Positions 6,686-13,240 of a DNA stretch of 14,532 nt are shown here, piece by piece. The notes below the pieces were generated by a model. The model was not told the origin of the DNA and made no database searches. It saw only the letters and a list, made by a program, of their open reading frames with translations. The DNA is from an uncultured Collinsella sp. Lineage in GTDB: Bacteria > Actinomycetota > Coriobacteriia > Coriobacteriales > Coriobacteriaceae. The number at the start of each line of letters is the position of its first letter. The stretch's first letter is position 1. The stretch is taken from positions 1 to 14,532 of the forward strand of contig USJB01000008.1 in NCBI GenBank assembly GCA_900554905.1. The letters are read 5' to 3'. A program made the translations under genes and the position numbers.

Positions 6686-6743
6686 TTGGGTCGTAAACGC
6701 TCATAAGTATATACTTGCCCATACATGTACAAGGTTGCAACCT
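6686..6743. promoter_or_regulatory. Divergent promoter/operator region of serS and the small membrane gene
   Basis: Three short perfect palindromes lie in tandem: AAGTATATACTT (6705-6716), TACATGTA (6722-6729) and AGGTTGCAACCT (6732-6743). The first contains TATACT on both strands, a good -10 for each direction. Rightward, TTGGGT (6686-6691) sits 18 bases before TATACT (6710-6715). Leftward, TTGTAC (6732-6727) precedes TATACT (6711-6706) by 15 bases, somewhat short. The distal palindrome would fall near the start of the serS transcript and could be an operator or a short stem. No T-box features are visible, and the leader is too short for one. Confidence 0.5.
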
Positions 6744-6772
6744 AAATGGAATGTATATCGCCGGAGGATCTA

Positions 6773-8056
6773 ATGCTTGATATCAAGTTTGTTCGCGAGA
6801 ACCCCGATGCCATCGATGTCGCCATGGCTAACCGCCAGACGTCTTGGGATCGCGAGAAGTTCTTTGAGCTCGACGACGAGCGCCGTGCCGTCATCACCGA
6901 GGTCGAGGAGCTCCAGGCTACGCGCAATGCCGAGTCCAAGAAGATCGGCGCCCTGATGAAGGAGGGCAAGAAGGACGAGGCCGAGGCCGCCAAGGAGGCC
7001 GTGCGCGCCGTCAACGAGAAGATTGACGGTCTGGCCGAGCGCCGTACTGCTCTCGAGCAGGAGCAGTACGACTTCATGGCTCACCTGCCCAACATTCCTT
7101 GCGAGGCCACGCCGTACGGCAAGGACGAGGACGAGAATATTGAGCGCCGTCGTTGGGGCACCCCGCGCGAGTTCGACTTCGACTTTAAGCCGCATTGGGA
7201 TCTGGGCACCGATCTGGACATCCTCGACTTCGAGCGCGGCAACAAGCTCTCCGGCAGCCGTTTTACCGTTCTCGGTGGCGCTGGCGCCCGCCTGGAGCGC
7301 GCCCTCATCAACTTCTTCCTCGATACGCACACCAGCCGTGGTTTTAAGGAGTGGTGGCCGCCCATCGTCGTCAAGCGTCAGACCATGTTTGGCACGGGTC
7401 AGCTGCCCAAGTTCGAGGACGACGCCTACCACGTCTCGGGCGACAACTTCCTGATCCCCACCGCCGAGGTCGTGCTTACCAACCTGCACGCCGGCGAGGT
7501 TCTCGATGCTGATACCCTGCCGCGTCGCTACACCGCCTTCACCCCCTGCTTCCGCGAGGAGGCCGGTTCCGCCGGTCGCGACACCCGCGGCATCATCCGT
7601 CAGCACGAGTTCGACAAGGTCGAGATGGTCAAGTTCGCTAAGCCGGAGGAGTCCGACGAGGAGCTCGAGAGCATGACCGCCGAGGCCGAGTACCTGCTGC
7701 AGCAGCTGGGCCTTCCGTATCGCGTGATTAGCCTGTGCACCGGCGACCTGGGCTTCTCTGCCCGTCAGACCTACGACATCGAGGTCTGGCTGCCGAGCTA
7801 CAACGCCTACAAGGAGATCAGCTCCTGCTCCAACTGCGGCGACTTCCAGGCCCGTCGCGCCAACATCAAGTATCGCGACCCCGAGAACTTCAAGGGCTCG
7901 CGCTACCTGCACACCCTCAACGGTTCCGGTCTGCCGGCTGGCCGCACCATGGCCGCCATTCTGGAGAACTACCAGAATGCCGACGGCACCATCACGATCC
8001 CCGAGGTCCTGCGTCCTTACATGGGCGGTCTCGAGAAGATCGAGCCGGTCGCGTAA
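6773..8056 (+). CDS. serS: Seryl-tRNA synthetase
   Basis: A 427-residue class II synthetase that charges tRNA-Ser with serine in the cytoplasm. The N-terminus MLDIKFVRENPDAI and the charged antiparallel coiled coil (about residues 27-100, rich in E, K, R and A), which binds the long variable arm of tRNA-Ser, are typical. Motif 2 begins near residue 256 (FTPCFREEAGSAGRDT) and motif 3 near 382 (LNGSGLPAGRTMAAILENYQ). TAEV, in the serine-binding region, is also present. The frame is open from ATG 6746, but ATG 6773 matches the family start and has GGAGG 5 bases upstream. One of its substrates, tRNA-Ser(GCU), is encoded about 3.4 kb downstream. A UUCG-loop hairpin follows the stop. Confidence 0.97.
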   Translation: MLDIKFVRENPDAIDVAMANRQTSWDREKFFELDDERRAVITEVEELQATRNAESKKIGALMKEGKKDEAEAAKEAVRAVNEKIDGLAERRTALEQEQYDFMAHLPNIPCEATPYGKDEDENIERRRWGTPREFDFDFKPHWDLGTDLDILDFERGNKLSGSRFTVLGGAGARLERALINFFLDTHTSRGFKEWWPPIVVKRQTMFGTGQLPKFEDDAYHVSGDNFLIPTAEVVLTNLHAGEVLDADTLPRRYTAFTPCFREEAGSAGRDTRGIIRQHEFDKVEMVKFAKPEESDEELESMTAEAEYLLQQLGLPYRVISLCTGDLGFSARQTYDIEVWLPSYNAYKEISSCSNCGDFQARRANIKYRDPENFKGSRYLHTLNGSGLPAGRTMAAILENYQNADGTITIPEVLRPYMGGLEKIEPVA

Positions 8057-8079
8057 GTTGGCTGCATAGGGGATATGCA

Positions 8080-8103
8080 AGGGCGCTCCTTCGGGGGCGC
8101 CCT
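8080..8103 (+). terminator. UUCG-loop terminator hairpin after serS
   Basis: AGGGCGCTCC (8080-8089) pairs with GGGGCGCCCT (8094-8103) through ten pairs including one G-T, closed by a TTCG tetraloop in the stable C(UUCG)G context. The following ATTTCG is a poor T tract, so termination may be partial or the hairpin may protect the mRNA 3' end. Confidence 0.7.
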
Positions 8104-8166
8104 ATTTCGTGCGCAGGTCCATACCATGCCGTGCGGACAGCTCAATAGAAAACACACGAACAACCG

Positions 8167-8196
8167 TTCTGTATACAGCCATCTACCTGCTATGCT
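8167..8196 (+). promoter_or_regulatory. Possible promoter of the 125-residue gene
   Basis: TTCTGT (8167-8172), an 18-base spacer and TATGCT (8191-8196) lie about 35-60 bases before the ATG at 8230. The match is modest, but this is the most AT-rich part of the gap after the serS hairpin. Confidence 0.35.
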
Positions 8197-8229
8197 TTTG
8201 CTAAATAAGAGCGAGAGAAAGGGGACGCG

Positions 8230-8607
8230 ATGGAGTTGTTTGATGATCGGGTGGTTTTGTTTGAGAGCGACGAGGGCGGGGAGTACCTGCTTGTAACGTG
8301 TGAGCCGTCTGGCATGGGTGGCCTGGTGGTTCGGCAGGCGAGCGAGGGCCCGTTGACCCAATGGTGCTTTGAGGAGTCACCGCATGTAGTCGAGACTTTT
8401 GTGACGCACGAGGGACTTGTGGCGCTTGAGCAGTTCTATGGAGTTGGGGCTTCTAACCAGGTCGCGCGCATGCTGAGTATCTCGTTTGCCGATTATGACT
8501 GTGCCCAGCGGGTGCGCTCGCTTTTGAGGGAACTCGGTGCTGGGTTCGATGTAGTTGAAAAACCGATTGATCGCATCGGGGACGTTGGCGCATGCGGAGC
8601 TGCGTGA
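8230..8607 (+). CDS. Uncharacterised 125-residue protein
   Basis: The ATG at 8230 has AAAGGGG 5 bases upstream. The product is acidic and soluble, with no signal peptide or membrane helix. The N-terminal half is beta-rich (VVLFESDEGGEYLLVTCEP, then GLVVRQ). The C-terminal half looks alpha-helical (THEGLVALEQFYGV, VARMLSI, CAQRVRSLLRELG). I do not recognise a family and assign no function. It sits alone between the serS terminator and tRNA-Arg, with its own likely promoter. A short CTCAAA/TTTGAG hairpin (8618-8632) follows but has no T tract. Codon use is consistent with the rest of the chromosome, so it is probably a native lineage-specific gene. Confidence 0.7.
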   Translation: MELFDDRVVLFESDEGGEYLLVTCEPSGMGGLVVRQASEGPLTQWCFEESPHVVETFVTHEGLVALEQFYGVGASNQVARMLSISFADYDCAQRVRSLLRELGAGFDVVEKPIDRIGDVGACGAA

Positions 8608-8639
8608 GGAACATATTCTCAAAAAGTTTGAGATTGTGC

Positions 8640-8668
8640 TTGACTCTAACTAACTAAAGTGGTTTTAT
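8640..8668 (+). promoter_or_regulatory. Promoter of tRNA-Arg
   Basis: TTGACT (8640-8645), a 17-base spacer and TTTTAT (8663-8668); TTTATA one base later is equally possible. The predicted transcription start falls a few bases before the mature tRNA 5' end at 8681, giving a very short leader. Confidence 0.6.
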
Positions 8669-8680
8669 ATGTCTTGCGCT

Positions 8681-8757
8681 GCGGCGTTACCTCAGCTGGA
8701 TAGAGGGTCTGACTACGAATCAGAACGTCATAGGTTCGAATCCTATACGCCGCACCA
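8681..8757 (+). tRNA. tRNA-Arg (anticodon ACG)
   Basis: A full cloverleaf can be drawn. The acceptor stem is GCGGCGT (8681-8687) with ACGCCGC (8747-8753), discriminator A, and an encoded CCA (8755-8757). The D stem is CCTC/GAGG. The anticodon stem is TCTGA/TCAGA around loop CTACGAA, with ACG at 8715-8717. The T arm is centred on GGTTCGAATCC (8733-8743). The ACG anticodon is normally deaminated to ICG and reads CGU, CGC and CGA. A terminator follows 11 bases later. Confidence 0.97.
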
Positions 8758-8767
8758 ATCGAACTTG

Positions 8768-8796
8768 AAGCCTCCGGCAACGGGGGCTTTTCTTTT
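8768..8796 (+). terminator. Terminator after tRNA-Arg
   Basis: AAGCCTCCG (8768-8776) pairs with CGGGGGCTT (8781-8789), including one T-G pair, around a GCAA tetraloop (GNRA type), followed by TTTTCTTTT. Confidence 0.9.
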
Positions 8797-8811
8797 ATGC
8801 CGCCACCGCAT

Positions 8812-8822
8812 GGATTCGAACC
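8812..8822 (-). repeat. Inverted T-arm-like sequence downstream of tRNA-Arg
   Basis: On the minus strand this reads GGTTCGAATCC, identical to the T-arm core of tRNA-Arg (8733-8743), centred about 79 bases away and beyond the terminator. No other tRNA parts can be recognised around it, so it is not a tRNA gene. Eleven bases of T-arm consensus is a short match. I list it because the same arrangement follows tRNA-Ser with a 17-base match. Confidence 0.4.
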
Positions 8823-8886
8823 TCGGTCGAGGCGCGAGCGTGAAGCGGACTATTTCTTATCGACTCGTGTAAGATTCCGAGTAGGT

Positions 8887-8905
8887 GTCGCGGCCCATCC
8901 GCGAC
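8887..8905 (+). other. Hairpin in the leader of the 813-residue gene
   Basis: GTCGCGG (8887-8893) pairs with CCGCGAC (8899-8905) across a 5-base loop. It is GC-rich and lies about 25 bases upstream of the ribosome binding site. No T tract follows, so it is not a terminator. TAAGAT (8870-8875) just upstream is a possible -10 for the gene. Confidence 0.4.
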
Positions 8906-8942
8906 CGCTCCTTCTCTAGACGACCGATCAGGGTGATATTTC

Positions 8943-11384
8943 GTGGCAGAGCGTCCGACATACAAGCTCAGGTTTCTCGATCCCAAGAAGCGCTTTCCGG
9001 CGATGCCCGAGCAGCCTGCGGGACGCTCATATGGCGTGGTCTGGAAACTCTTTGGCGAGGATCAGCATGAATCTTGTTATGTCGTCGAGTTCGTTGGCAA
9101 AAGTCATGTGTCGCTTTTGGGCTACGTAAGCGTTTCGGGTGAGGTGTACAAGGTGGACCGCCCCGTCAGCGAGGCTCCGCTGCCCAACGATCCCGACATG
9201 GAACTGGTCCTTGACGAGTCGGATTCCAGTATTGGTGAGATTATGGTAAGGGAAGCCAACGGTGCAATGCGCGCGTGTGCGCAAACTGCCGGCTCTCCCG
9301 AAGGCCCCATGCGCGAGCAGTCCGACCACGAGACATGGAATTCGACCCGCGCCCTTCCTTACGGCGAGTTCATGGCCTCGATGTTCTTGCGCTACGTGAT
9401 ATTTGCCAACTCCGAAAGCGCTATTGTGAACACGGCGGACGCCGGCGGACTCGACGAGGGTATGCAAAACGTAGTCGACAAGATCAAGCTCGTAAAGTTG
9501 CCCGAGCCGGTCGAGGTGTTTTTGGGCTTTAACACGGCACCGCTCCCCGATGCTATCGAGACGCTGCTTTACCGTGTTGACCATGCCGAGAATCCGAGCG
9601 GTATCGAGCGCTATGCCGCCGCCCTTATGAGCGAAATTGACTTGCCCCGCCTGCGCACCATCGCTGCCAAGTCCGAGATGAGCCTGGCTCGCATTGATCG
9701 CTCAAAGATTTTCTATCTCAATTTTGATCGTAGCCTGCTGGACCAGGACGAGATTGACATGCTGCTTGCCGTCGAGTGCCGTCTCAACCGCCTCTCCGGC
9801 ATCCTTGAGCGCATCGGGGCCGGATTGGTCCCTACGGCATCCTCGCCGAGCCTTGAGGGCTGCGCGCTCTTTGATGCGTGGCATATCGCCAAGACGACCA
9901 ACGATGTTCCCCGACTGCTCGATACGGCTTCGAGCGATAACCCGTGGGGCAAGCCGGGTACGGTGGCTTGCCAGCCGGGCGGCGAGTGGGACGTGCGCAC
10001 CCGTTTTGCGCGAATCGTTGAGGCGCTCAACGTGGTCACGCGGCTCGACTATACCTATCGGGCAAACGTTGCCGAGGGGATTATGCTCGTTCGGTTTGGG
10101 CGCTCTGTCGTGGATGCCATGCCGCAACGTGAATACGACGCTCAGGATGACGTCTGGCGCGAGCTAGACGTGGACATGCGCGCGACTTGGGCCGCGGAGC
10201 ACGACGCGCGCGTGGCGCTTACGCTTGCGGCGGCGTGTTTTGCCGCAGGTGCCTGCATTTCGCGCTGTTATGTTCAGATTGCGGCTCCCGACGGCGAGCG
10301 GGGCGAGCGCGTCATTGCAACATATTCCTTTGGGCGTGCGGCCTATCTGGCCAATTGCGTGCCTGTCGCCAAGGATCTTGAGAGCATGGACATGGACGAT
10401 ATGCCGTGCAAGCGTGTGCTTGAGGCGTATGAGTCAACCGCTCCGGAGACGATTGAGCCTGCGGAGGTTCATGCTCGTCCGCGTGATGACCATCGCACGC
10501 TGCCGCCGGCGCTGCGCGATCTGCTACTTGCCGATACGGCTGACGAGTTGGAGGTCATGGAAGAGGACGACGACCCATACGTGGCCCGTGTTGTTGAATT
10601 GCGCGAGCAGGTAAAAGTCGACCGTACAGGTGCTTTTGAAGGCTTTTCCCGTCTTGTCGAGGAGTTGGAGGCTAAGTGCACTGTCGCCGAGCTTTTGGCG
10701 ACAGGTCCGGTTCAAACGCAGTTTTGCGATAACCAGCTGGTGCGCATGGTGCTACCGGTGTTGGAAGAAGACCGCTCTGTGCGGATCCTTCGTGCGCCCG
10801 ATGCACTGTACTTTGCCCAGCACGAGATCTGCAGTTTTTACGCCGAGCAAGAGGACTTTGAACGAGCGCTGCCCGAGGTGCGCCATCTTTACGATCTGGC
10901 GCGTTCGTCCATGCAATCGCACTTTGCGCTCATCAACGTGCTTGCGCGTCTGGAGCGCTTTGACGAGATTATCGAGGTGGCGCGCCACGGCCTACGTATT
11001 GCCAGCGATCGTTCTGCAATCGGCTACCTGTTCTATCGCTTGGCGTTTGCCTATTGGAATTGCGATCAGCTCGACCTGGCGCTGGCTTGTTACCGTCTGG
11101 TGCCGCGCGGCGAGGAGTCGGGCAGCAGCGCGCTGGAAGAAATGCAGGGCCTTATGAACGAGATGGGCGTCAGCGAGCCTCCGACGTTCGAGGAGGCGGT
11201 CGAGACCATCCGCAAGGCTGGACTTGAGCTGCCGCCAGTGTCCGCCGTGACGAATCAGCTGGCAGATGCCGCTGTGCAACTGGTCGACAACGGCTTCTTT
11301 TTCCTGGCGCGCGGTTGCATCTTCCAAATGTGGCGTACCATGGGTAACGACGAGCTCGGCTCCCTCAACCGCTCGCTGGGGTAG
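8943..11384 (+). CDS. Large uncharacterised protein with TPR-like C-terminal region
   Basis: An 813-residue frame starting at GTG 8943, with AGGGTG 7 bases upstream; there is no closer ATG in the conserved-looking N-terminus (MAERPTYKLRFLDPKKRFPA). No signal peptide or membrane helix is visible, so it is probably cytoplasmic. The first ~120 residues look like a beta-rich domain (SCYVVEFVGKSHVSLLGYVSVSG is strand-like). The middle is mixed alpha/beta and acidic, including MEEDDDPYV near residue 537. From about residue 620 to 745 there are consecutive paired helices (EQEDFERALPEVRHLYDLA, LINVLARLERFDEIIEVARHG, YRLAFAYWNCDQLDLALACYR) with the spacing of tetratricopeptide repeats, which usually bind partner proteins. 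No catalytic motif is recognisable. It stands alone between two tRNA genes. I can name no function. Confidence 0.85.
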   Translation: MAERPTYKLRFLDPKKRFPAMPEQPAGRSYGVVWKLFGEDQHESCYVVEFVGKSHVSLLGYVSVSGEVYKVDRPVSEAPLPNDPDMELVLDESDSSIGEIMVREANGAMRACAQTAGSPEGPMREQSDHETWNSTRALPYGEFMASMFLRYVIFANSESAIVNTADAGGLDEGMQNVVDKIKLVKLPEPVEVFLGFNTAPLPDAIETLLYRVDHAENPSGIERYAAALMSEIDLPRLRTIAAKSEMSLARIDRSKIFYLNFDRSLLDQDEIDMLLAVECRLNRLSGILERIGAGLVPTASSPSLEGCALFDAWHIAKTTNDVPRLLDTASSDNPWGKPGTVACQPGGEWDVRTRFARIVEALNVVTRLDYTYRANVAEGIMLVRFGRSVVDAMPQREYDAQDDVWRELDVDMRATWAAEHDARVALTLAAACFAAGACISRCYVQIAAPDGERGERVIATYSFGRAAYLANCVPVAKDLESMDMDDMPCKRVLEAYESTAPETIEPAEVHARPRDDHRTLPPALRDLLLADTADELEVMEEDDDPYVARVVELREQVKVDRTGAFEGFSRLVEELEAKCTVAELLATGPVQTQFCDNQLVRMVLPVLEEDRSVRILRAPDALYFAQHEICSFYAEQEDFERALPEVRHLYDLARSSMQSHFALINVLARLERFDEIIEVARHGLRIASDRSAIGYLFYRLAFAYWNCDQLDLALACYRLVPRGEESGSSALEEMQGLMNEMGVSEPPTFEEAVETIRKAGLELPPVSAVTNQLADAAVQLVDNGFFFLARGCIFQMWRTMGNDELGSLNRSLG

Positions 11385-11395
11385 GTGAAGCTTCC

Positions 11396-11422
11396 AAGGA
11401 GGAAAGGATGCTAGGCAATTAG
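11396..11422 (+). other. Strong ribosome binding site with a four-codon ORF
   Basis: AAGGAGG (11396-11402) lies 5 bases before an ATG at 11408 that opens only Met-Leu-Gly-Asn and then TAG (11420-11422). The ribosome binding site is as good as any in the window, yet no gene follows. The 3' segment CATCCTTGG (11439-11447) can pair either with CCAAGGA (11394-11400, covering the binding site) or with AAGGATG (11404-11410), the latter extended by GGCAA/TTGCC. This could be a leader-peptide or decay element at the end of the large gene's mRNA, a gene remnant, or chance. Confidence 0.35.
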
Positions 11423-11433
11423 AAAATTTCCTC

Positions 11434-11462
11434 TTGCCCATCCTTGGCTGTTTGGTTACTAT
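11434..11462 (+). promoter_or_regulatory. Promoter of tRNA-Ser
   Basis: TTGCCC (11434-11439), a 17-base spacer and TACTAT (11457-11462) place a transcription start a few bases before the mature tRNA 5' end at 11477. TATAGA (11460-11465) is an overlapping alternative -10. The -35 lies within the 3' arm of the hairpin that could form around the four-codon ORF. Confidence 0.55.
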
Positions 11463-11476
11463 AGAACGGCTGTTAC

Positions 11477-11567
11477 GGAGAGCTGACCGAGAGGCCGAAG
11501 GTGCTCGCCTGCTAAGCGAGTATGCCCCAAAAGGGCATCTGGGGTTCGAATCCCCAGCTCTCCGCCA
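11477..11567 (+). tRNA. tRNA-Ser (anticodon GCT)
   Basis: A class II tRNA of 91 bases. The acceptor stem is GGAGAGC (11477-11483) with GCTCTCC (11557-11563), discriminator G, and an encoded CCA (11565-11567). The anticodon stem is CTCGC/GCGAG around loop CTGCTAA, with GCT at 11511-11513, reading AGC and AGU. The long variable arm is built on TGCCC/GGGCA (about 11522-11537), the identity element recognised by the seryl-tRNA synthetase coiled coil. The T arm is centred on GGGGTTCGAATCCCC. Confidence 0.97.
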
Positions 11568-11581
11568 GTTTAACTTTAAAG

Positions 11582-11607
11582 AAGGGTCCCATCGGGGGCC
11601 CTTTTTT
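11582..11607 (+). terminator. Terminator after tRNA-Ser
   Basis: AAGGGTCCC (11582-11590) pairs with GGGGCCCTT (11595-11603), with one T-G pair and an ATCG loop, followed by a run of six T (11602-11607). Confidence 0.9.
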
Positions 11608-11623
11608 ATTATCGAGAAAGGGC

Positions 11624-11640
11624 GCTGGGGATTCGAACCC
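11624..11640 (-). repeat. Inverted 17-base copy of the tRNA-Ser T arm
   Basis: On the minus strand this reads GGGTTCGAATCCCCAGC, identical over 17 bases to tRNA-Ser 11542-11558 (T stem, T loop and start of the acceptor strand). It lies between the tRNA terminator and the terminator of the leftward carboxypeptidase gene. No tRNA body precedes it on the minus strand. The T arm is nearly self-complementary, but the loop register matches only in the inverted orientation, so this is an inverted copy, not merely a palindrome read twice. It could be an attachment-site scar or a tRNA remnant. Confidence 0.65.
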
Positions 11641-11642
11641 TC

Positions 11643-11676
11643 AAAAAAAGGAGGCATCCTTTCGGACACCTCCTTT
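11643..11676 (-). terminator. Terminator of the D,D-carboxypeptidase gene
   Basis: On the minus strand AAAGGAGGTGTCC (11676-11664) pairs with GGATGCCTCCTTT (11659-11647), including two wobble pairs, around a GAAA loop, and ends in seven T (11649-11643). It begins about 25 bases after the carboxypeptidase stop. Confidence 0.92.
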
Positions 11677-11700
11677 CAGCGAGTGTATTGTTCTTCGATC

Positions 11701-13041
11701 TTACATCTCGGGCGCCTTGGCTACGGTCTCGCTCTCGGCTGTGAGCGGGCGGTTGTCGATGCGGCGGCCCAGGCGGTCGAGCTTCACAAGAAGCCATTCA
11801 ATGGGATTCGGCCCCGAGCCTTCCTCATCGGCAACCAAATCCGTGACAACGACCTTGATGCCGTCTTGTTTGAGCGTGAGGCTACCCACTTTGTCGCCCA
11901 CATGCACCGTGCCCGAAAGATCGTCGTAGCTAACCTTTTCGGTCACCTCGCCGGCAAGGGAAAACACGGTCGCTTGCGCCGTGGGATCGGCGAGCGTGGC
12001 GTCGATTGTCTTATCCGTCCAATCTGTCTGGCTAATGCGTGCCATAAGCGGGTTGCCGTTGGCGGTCTTTTCCTGCGTGTTGGCGATTGCGACCGTCACC
12101 TTGTGACCGTAGTACCAATTGGCAAGGGTTGCGGTATCGGTAAAGCGCTGGTCGGTGGTGGTGGAGTTCAAAACGATGGTGTAGATCTCGTCGCCATCGC
12201 GGTTGTAGGCACCCGTAAAGCAATAGCCTGCATCATCGGTGGTGCCGGTCTTGCCACCGATGTTGCCATCTTGGCCCAGCAAATAGTTATGCGTGTCCAT
12301 GGAATGCGAATGGTCGGTGCCGTCGGCGCCCGTGACCTCGATCCAGGAATCCTCGCTCGCTACGACCTCGCGGATCGTGTCGTTTTTCATGGCCTCCTGC
12401 ATCATCAGCGCTACGTCGTGTGCGGTTGAGTGCATATCGCCAGCCCACTCATCAAAGTCCAGACCGTGCGGATTCTCAAAAAGCGTTCCCGTGCAGCCGA
12501 GCTTTTTAGCGCGCTCGTTCATGGCCTTGACAAACGTGGCCTCGGCATCTTTGGTCTTGGGGTCAATCTTTTTGCCCACATGCTCGGCAAGTACGATGGC
12601 GGCGTCATTGCCCGAGGGAATCATCAGGCCGCGCAGGGCCTGTTCCACTGTGAGCTCGTCGCCTTTGAGCAAGCCGGCGGTCGAATTGCCCACGGTGGCG
12701 GCAGCGTTGCTCACCGTGACCTTCTCGTCCATCTTGCAGTTCTCGATGGTCAAGATTGCGGTCATGACTTTGGTAATTGAGGCGATCTTGACCTGCTCGT
12801 CGGCACTGCGGGCGTAATAGACGGAACCGTCCTTGCTCATGACGATGGCGTTGGTCGCATCGATATCGGGCAGGTTTTCGGCCGTGATACCGCGCACATC
12901 GGCGGTTTTGCCGCAAACATTGTCGGTCGTGAGCACTTGGGCGCCGGCGACGGTGGGCACGCCAGCGGCAAGGGCGATAGCGCAGACAAAGCCGGCGGCA
13001 AGCTGGGCTGAGCGCTTTGCAAAAGGGGTGAGGGACTTCAC
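11701..13041 (-). CDS. Secreted D-alanyl-D-alanine carboxypeptidase (peptidase S11, PBP5/DacF-like)
   Basis: A penicillin-binding serine peptidase that removes the terminal D-Ala from peptidoglycan stem pentapeptides outside the membrane. With the GTG start at 13041 it has 446 residues. It shows a signal peptide (MKSLTPFAKRSAQ, then a hydrophobic core to about residue 28 and AGA near 32-34), SITK with nucleophile Ser88, SGN at 143-145, FENPHGLD near 188-195 and GGKTGTT with KTG at 264-266. A beta-rich PBP5_C-like domain follows (about 320-400). The segment NPIEWLLVKLDRLGRRI near the C-terminus could be an amphipathic membrane anchor. The frame is open to a GTG at 13152, but that adds 37 residues before the signal peptide, lacks a ribosome binding site and lies upstream of a good -10, so I prefer 13041. 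Its own binding site is also weak. It is divergent from a two-component system. Confidence 0.92.
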   Translation of the reverse strand: MKSLTPFAKRSAQLAAGFVCAIALAAGVPTVAGAQVLTTDNVCGKTADVRGITAENLPDIDATNAIVMSKDGSVYYARSADEQVKIASITKVMTAILTIENCKMDEKVTVSNAAATVGNSTAGLLKGDELTVEQALRGLMIPSGNDAAIVLAEHVGKKIDPKTKDAEATFVKAMNERAKKLGCTGTLFENPHGLDFDEWAGDMHSTAHDVALMMQEAMKNDTIREVVASEDSWIEVTGADGTDHSHSMDTHNYLLGQDGNIGGKTGTTDDAGYCFTGAYNRDGDEIYTIVLNSTTTDQRFTDTATLANWYYGHKVTVAIANTQEKTANGNPLMARISQTDWTDKTIDATLADPTAQATVFSLAGEVTEKVSYDDLSGTVHVGDKVGSLTLKQDGIKVVVTDLVADEEGSGPNPIEWLLVKLDRLGRRIDNRPLTAESETVAKAPEM

Positions 13042-13080
13042 GGATTTCGCTTTCGACGGGATGGTCTCTTTAGAGTTCAA

Positions 13081-13086
13081 AGTATA
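13081..13086 (-). promoter_or_regulatory. Candidate -10 box of the carboxypeptidase gene
   Basis: TATACT on the minus strand (13086-13081) would start transcription near 13074, about 33 bases before the GTG at 13041. No good -35 is visible 17 bases upstream. If real, it excludes the longer starts at 13152 and 13080. Confidence 0.45.
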
Positions 13087-13214
13087 TCGTTTACCGGCGC
13101 GGACAATCAGCGCGCGGGCGTGCGCGGCCCATGTCTGCGCCCGAACGGACACATAGGTGCTTAAGGTCGACTTAATCGCCCACGCTTGTTATGTGTGGCG
13201 CGTGCTGCCTCGGG

Positions 13215-13235
13215 CATAATGGAGCGCGAGAGGAG
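13215..13235 (+). promoter_or_regulatory. Candidate -10 box and ribosome binding site of the response regulator
   Basis: CATAAT (13215-13220) matches the -10 consensus at five of six positions, and AGGAG (13231-13235) lies 5 bases before ATG 13241. TTGTTA (13186-13191) is too far upstream for a standard spacer, so any -35 is weak and an activator may be needed. Confidence 0.45.
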
Positions 13236-13240
13236 CACGC

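Noticed and set aside
6662..6772. T-box leader for serS
   Set aside because: The leader is only about 110 bases, shared with a divergent gene, and shows no T-box sequence, specifier stem or terminator/antiterminator pair.
8812..8860. A second, minus-strand tRNA gene after tRNA-Arg
   Set aside because: Only the T-arm-like core is present. No acceptor, D or anticodon arms can be drawn around it.
11611..11700. A minus-strand tRNA gene next to tRNA-Ser
   Set aside because: The sequence that would hold the tRNA body is occupied by the carboxypeptidase terminator. Only the T arm is copied.
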